DNA of 5,595 bases from Chloroflexota bacterium (GTDB taxonomy: Bacteria; Chloroflexota; Dehalococcoidia; Plut-88900), in the NCBI GenBank assembly GCA_022566235.1, contig JADFJI010000166.1:1-5595 (forward strand). The letters run 5' to 3'. The position numbers and the translations under genes were made by a program. The number at the start of each line of letters is the position of its first letter. Position 1 is the first letter of the stretch. A model generated the notes under the pieces. It was not told the DNA's origin. It did no database searches and saw nothing but the letters and a program-made list of their open reading frames with translations. This document shows, piece after piece, positions 4,885-5,595 of this stretch.

Positions 4885-5496
4885 CTATTTTCTTCTGCTC
4901 TTTAGCTCCTGCCACACCTGGTCCGGGCTGAGGCCGGAGGCCGCCAGCAGCACCAGGCTGTGAAACCACAGGTCAGCCACCTCCCTTACGGTGGCCTCTG
5001 GGCCTTCCACCAGCGAAGCGATAGCCGATTCCCCCGCCTCCTCTATTACCTTCTTTCCTATTCTGCCGGGGCCCTGCCTCAAAAGCTCGGCCACGTAGCT
5101 GCCCTCGGGCATAGTGAGTTTCCGCTCCTGGATAACCCGGAACAGCTCATCCAAAATGTGAGGGTCCTCCCCCTCGAACCGGAGCTCACCTGAGGGAAGC
5201 TCGGTAAAGAAGCAGCTCTCCTCGCCGGTGTGACAGGTCGGGCCCGTGGGCTCCGCCCTGATCAGAATTGCGTCCGAATCACAATCGATGTGTATGCTTC
5301 GAAGGTTCAGGTAGTTGCCCGAGGTCGCTCCCTTGTGCCACAGCTCGGCCCGGCTTCTGCTGTAGAACCACACCTGCCCCGACTCTCGAGTCTTCCTCAA
5401 GGCCTCCTCATCCATATACCCGAGCATCAGGACCCGGTCCGTCTTATCGTCCTGAACGATAGCCGGTATCAGTCCCTTCTCATCCAGCTTTATCAT
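4885..5496 (-). CDS. hisIE: HisIE, bifunctional phosphoribosyl-AMP cyclohydrolase / phosphoribosyl-ATP pyrophosphatase
   Basis: A fused enzyme for steps two and three of histidine synthesis: the HisE part removes pyrophosphate from PR-ATP and the HisI part opens the adenine ring of PR-AMP, yielding ProFAR. HisI covers residues 1 to about 107: MLGYMDEEAL (24-33), WFYSRSRAELWHKGATSGN (43-61), DCDSDAILI (71-79; Mg-binding D71, D73, D75) and GPTCHTGEESCF (85-96). C72, C88 and C95 have the 16- and 7-residue spacing of the family's zinc cysteines. HisE follows, from about 110: SYVAELLRQGPGRIGKKVIEEAGE (133-156) with E152, E153 and E156, and E172/D175 in REVADLWFHSL, the metal-binding acidic residues of the all-alpha pyrophosphatase. 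At 203 residues it is a normal HisIE and intact. The ATG has AAGGGAG six bases upstream. It overlaps hisF by 17 bases, so the two are translated together. Confidence 0.97.
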   Translation of the reverse strand: MIKLDEKGLIPAIVQDDKTDRVLMLGYMDEEALRKTRESGQVWFYSRSRAELWHKGATSGNYLNLRSIHIDCDSDAILIRAEPTGPTCHTGEESCFFTELPSGELRFEGEDPHILDELFRVIQERKLTMPEGSYVAELLRQGPGRIGKKVIEEAGESAIASLVEGPEATVREVADLWFHSLVLLAASGLSPDQVWQELKSRRK

Positions 5497-5595
5497 CGAT
5501 TGCTCCCTTCTGGTGGGTCCGTCGCACGGGGATTCCGCGCTGGGCCAGGTACTCCTTCGTTTCAGCTATGGAGTAGGTGCCGTAGTGGAAGACGC
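5480..5595 (-). CDS. hisF: HisF, imidazole glycerol phosphate synthase cyclase subunit (C-terminal end only)
   Basis: On the minus strand, in frame from 5593, the sequence reads VFHYGTYSIAETKEYLAQRG and then IPVRRTHQKGAIDDKAG before TGA at 5480-5482. The FHYG-YSI-E-K-YL---GIPVR phrase is the characteristic C-terminal helix and tail of HisF, the TIM-barrel cyclase that with HisH turns PRFAR and glutamine-derived ammonia into imidazole glycerol phosphate and AICAR. Only the last 37 codons are in the window; the rest lies beyond its right edge, so no active-site residue can be checked. Its stop codon falls 17 bases inside hisIE, the usual hisF-hisI order of a his operon. The tail after GIPVR is slightly longer than in many HisF proteins, perhaps kept by the overlap. 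Confidence 0.92.
   Translation of the reverse strand, partial: VFHYGTYSIAETKEYLAQRGIPVRRTHQKGAIDDKAG

Overview
The window is GC-rich bacterial DNA that looks like part of an uncultured Chloroflexota genome, possibly Dehalococcoidia. This is an inference. It rests on a stand-alone cofD-cofC pair for coenzyme F420, the gene styles, and an intergenic element around 1971-2007 (CACTCTGAGCGAAGCC...) of a kind I associate with that group. No ribosomal RNA or other firm marker is present.

Layout, left to right. Positions 1-97 hold the C-terminal end of a fumarylacetoacetate hydrolase (FAH) family gene on the minus strand. It abuts, with a 14-base stretch that fits both genes, an M20 metallopeptidase gene on the plus strand (to 1166) that has lost its N-terminus. 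A gene-poor stretch with several hairpins follows (1167-1467), then a small SRPBCC-fold protein (1468-1950), then a second gene-poor stretch with the interspersed repeat (1951-2308). From 2309 to 4760 three plus-strand genes overlap head to tail: a seven-repeat TPR protein, CofD and CofC. On the minus strand, convergent with these, lie hisIE (4885-5496) and the last codons of hisF (5480-5595).

How the genes work together. CofC makes the guanylyl-activated phospho-C3 acid and CofD transfers it to Fo, giving the (dehydro-)F420-0 core. The TPR gene shares a 4-base overlap with cofD, and a perfect 22-bp palindrome sits exactly over that stop/start pair, so the TPR protein is probably co-expressed with F420 synthesis. 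HisF and HisIE are consecutive histidine-pathway enzymes, with hisF and hisIE overlapping by 17 bases. The M20, FAH and SRPBCC genes have no evident link to either pathway.

The two points most worth a second look are the FAH/M20 inverted junction (a real rearrangement or an amplification/assembly chimera) and the palindrome at the TPR-cofD start. I see no clear undescribed defence, mobile or RNA system here.
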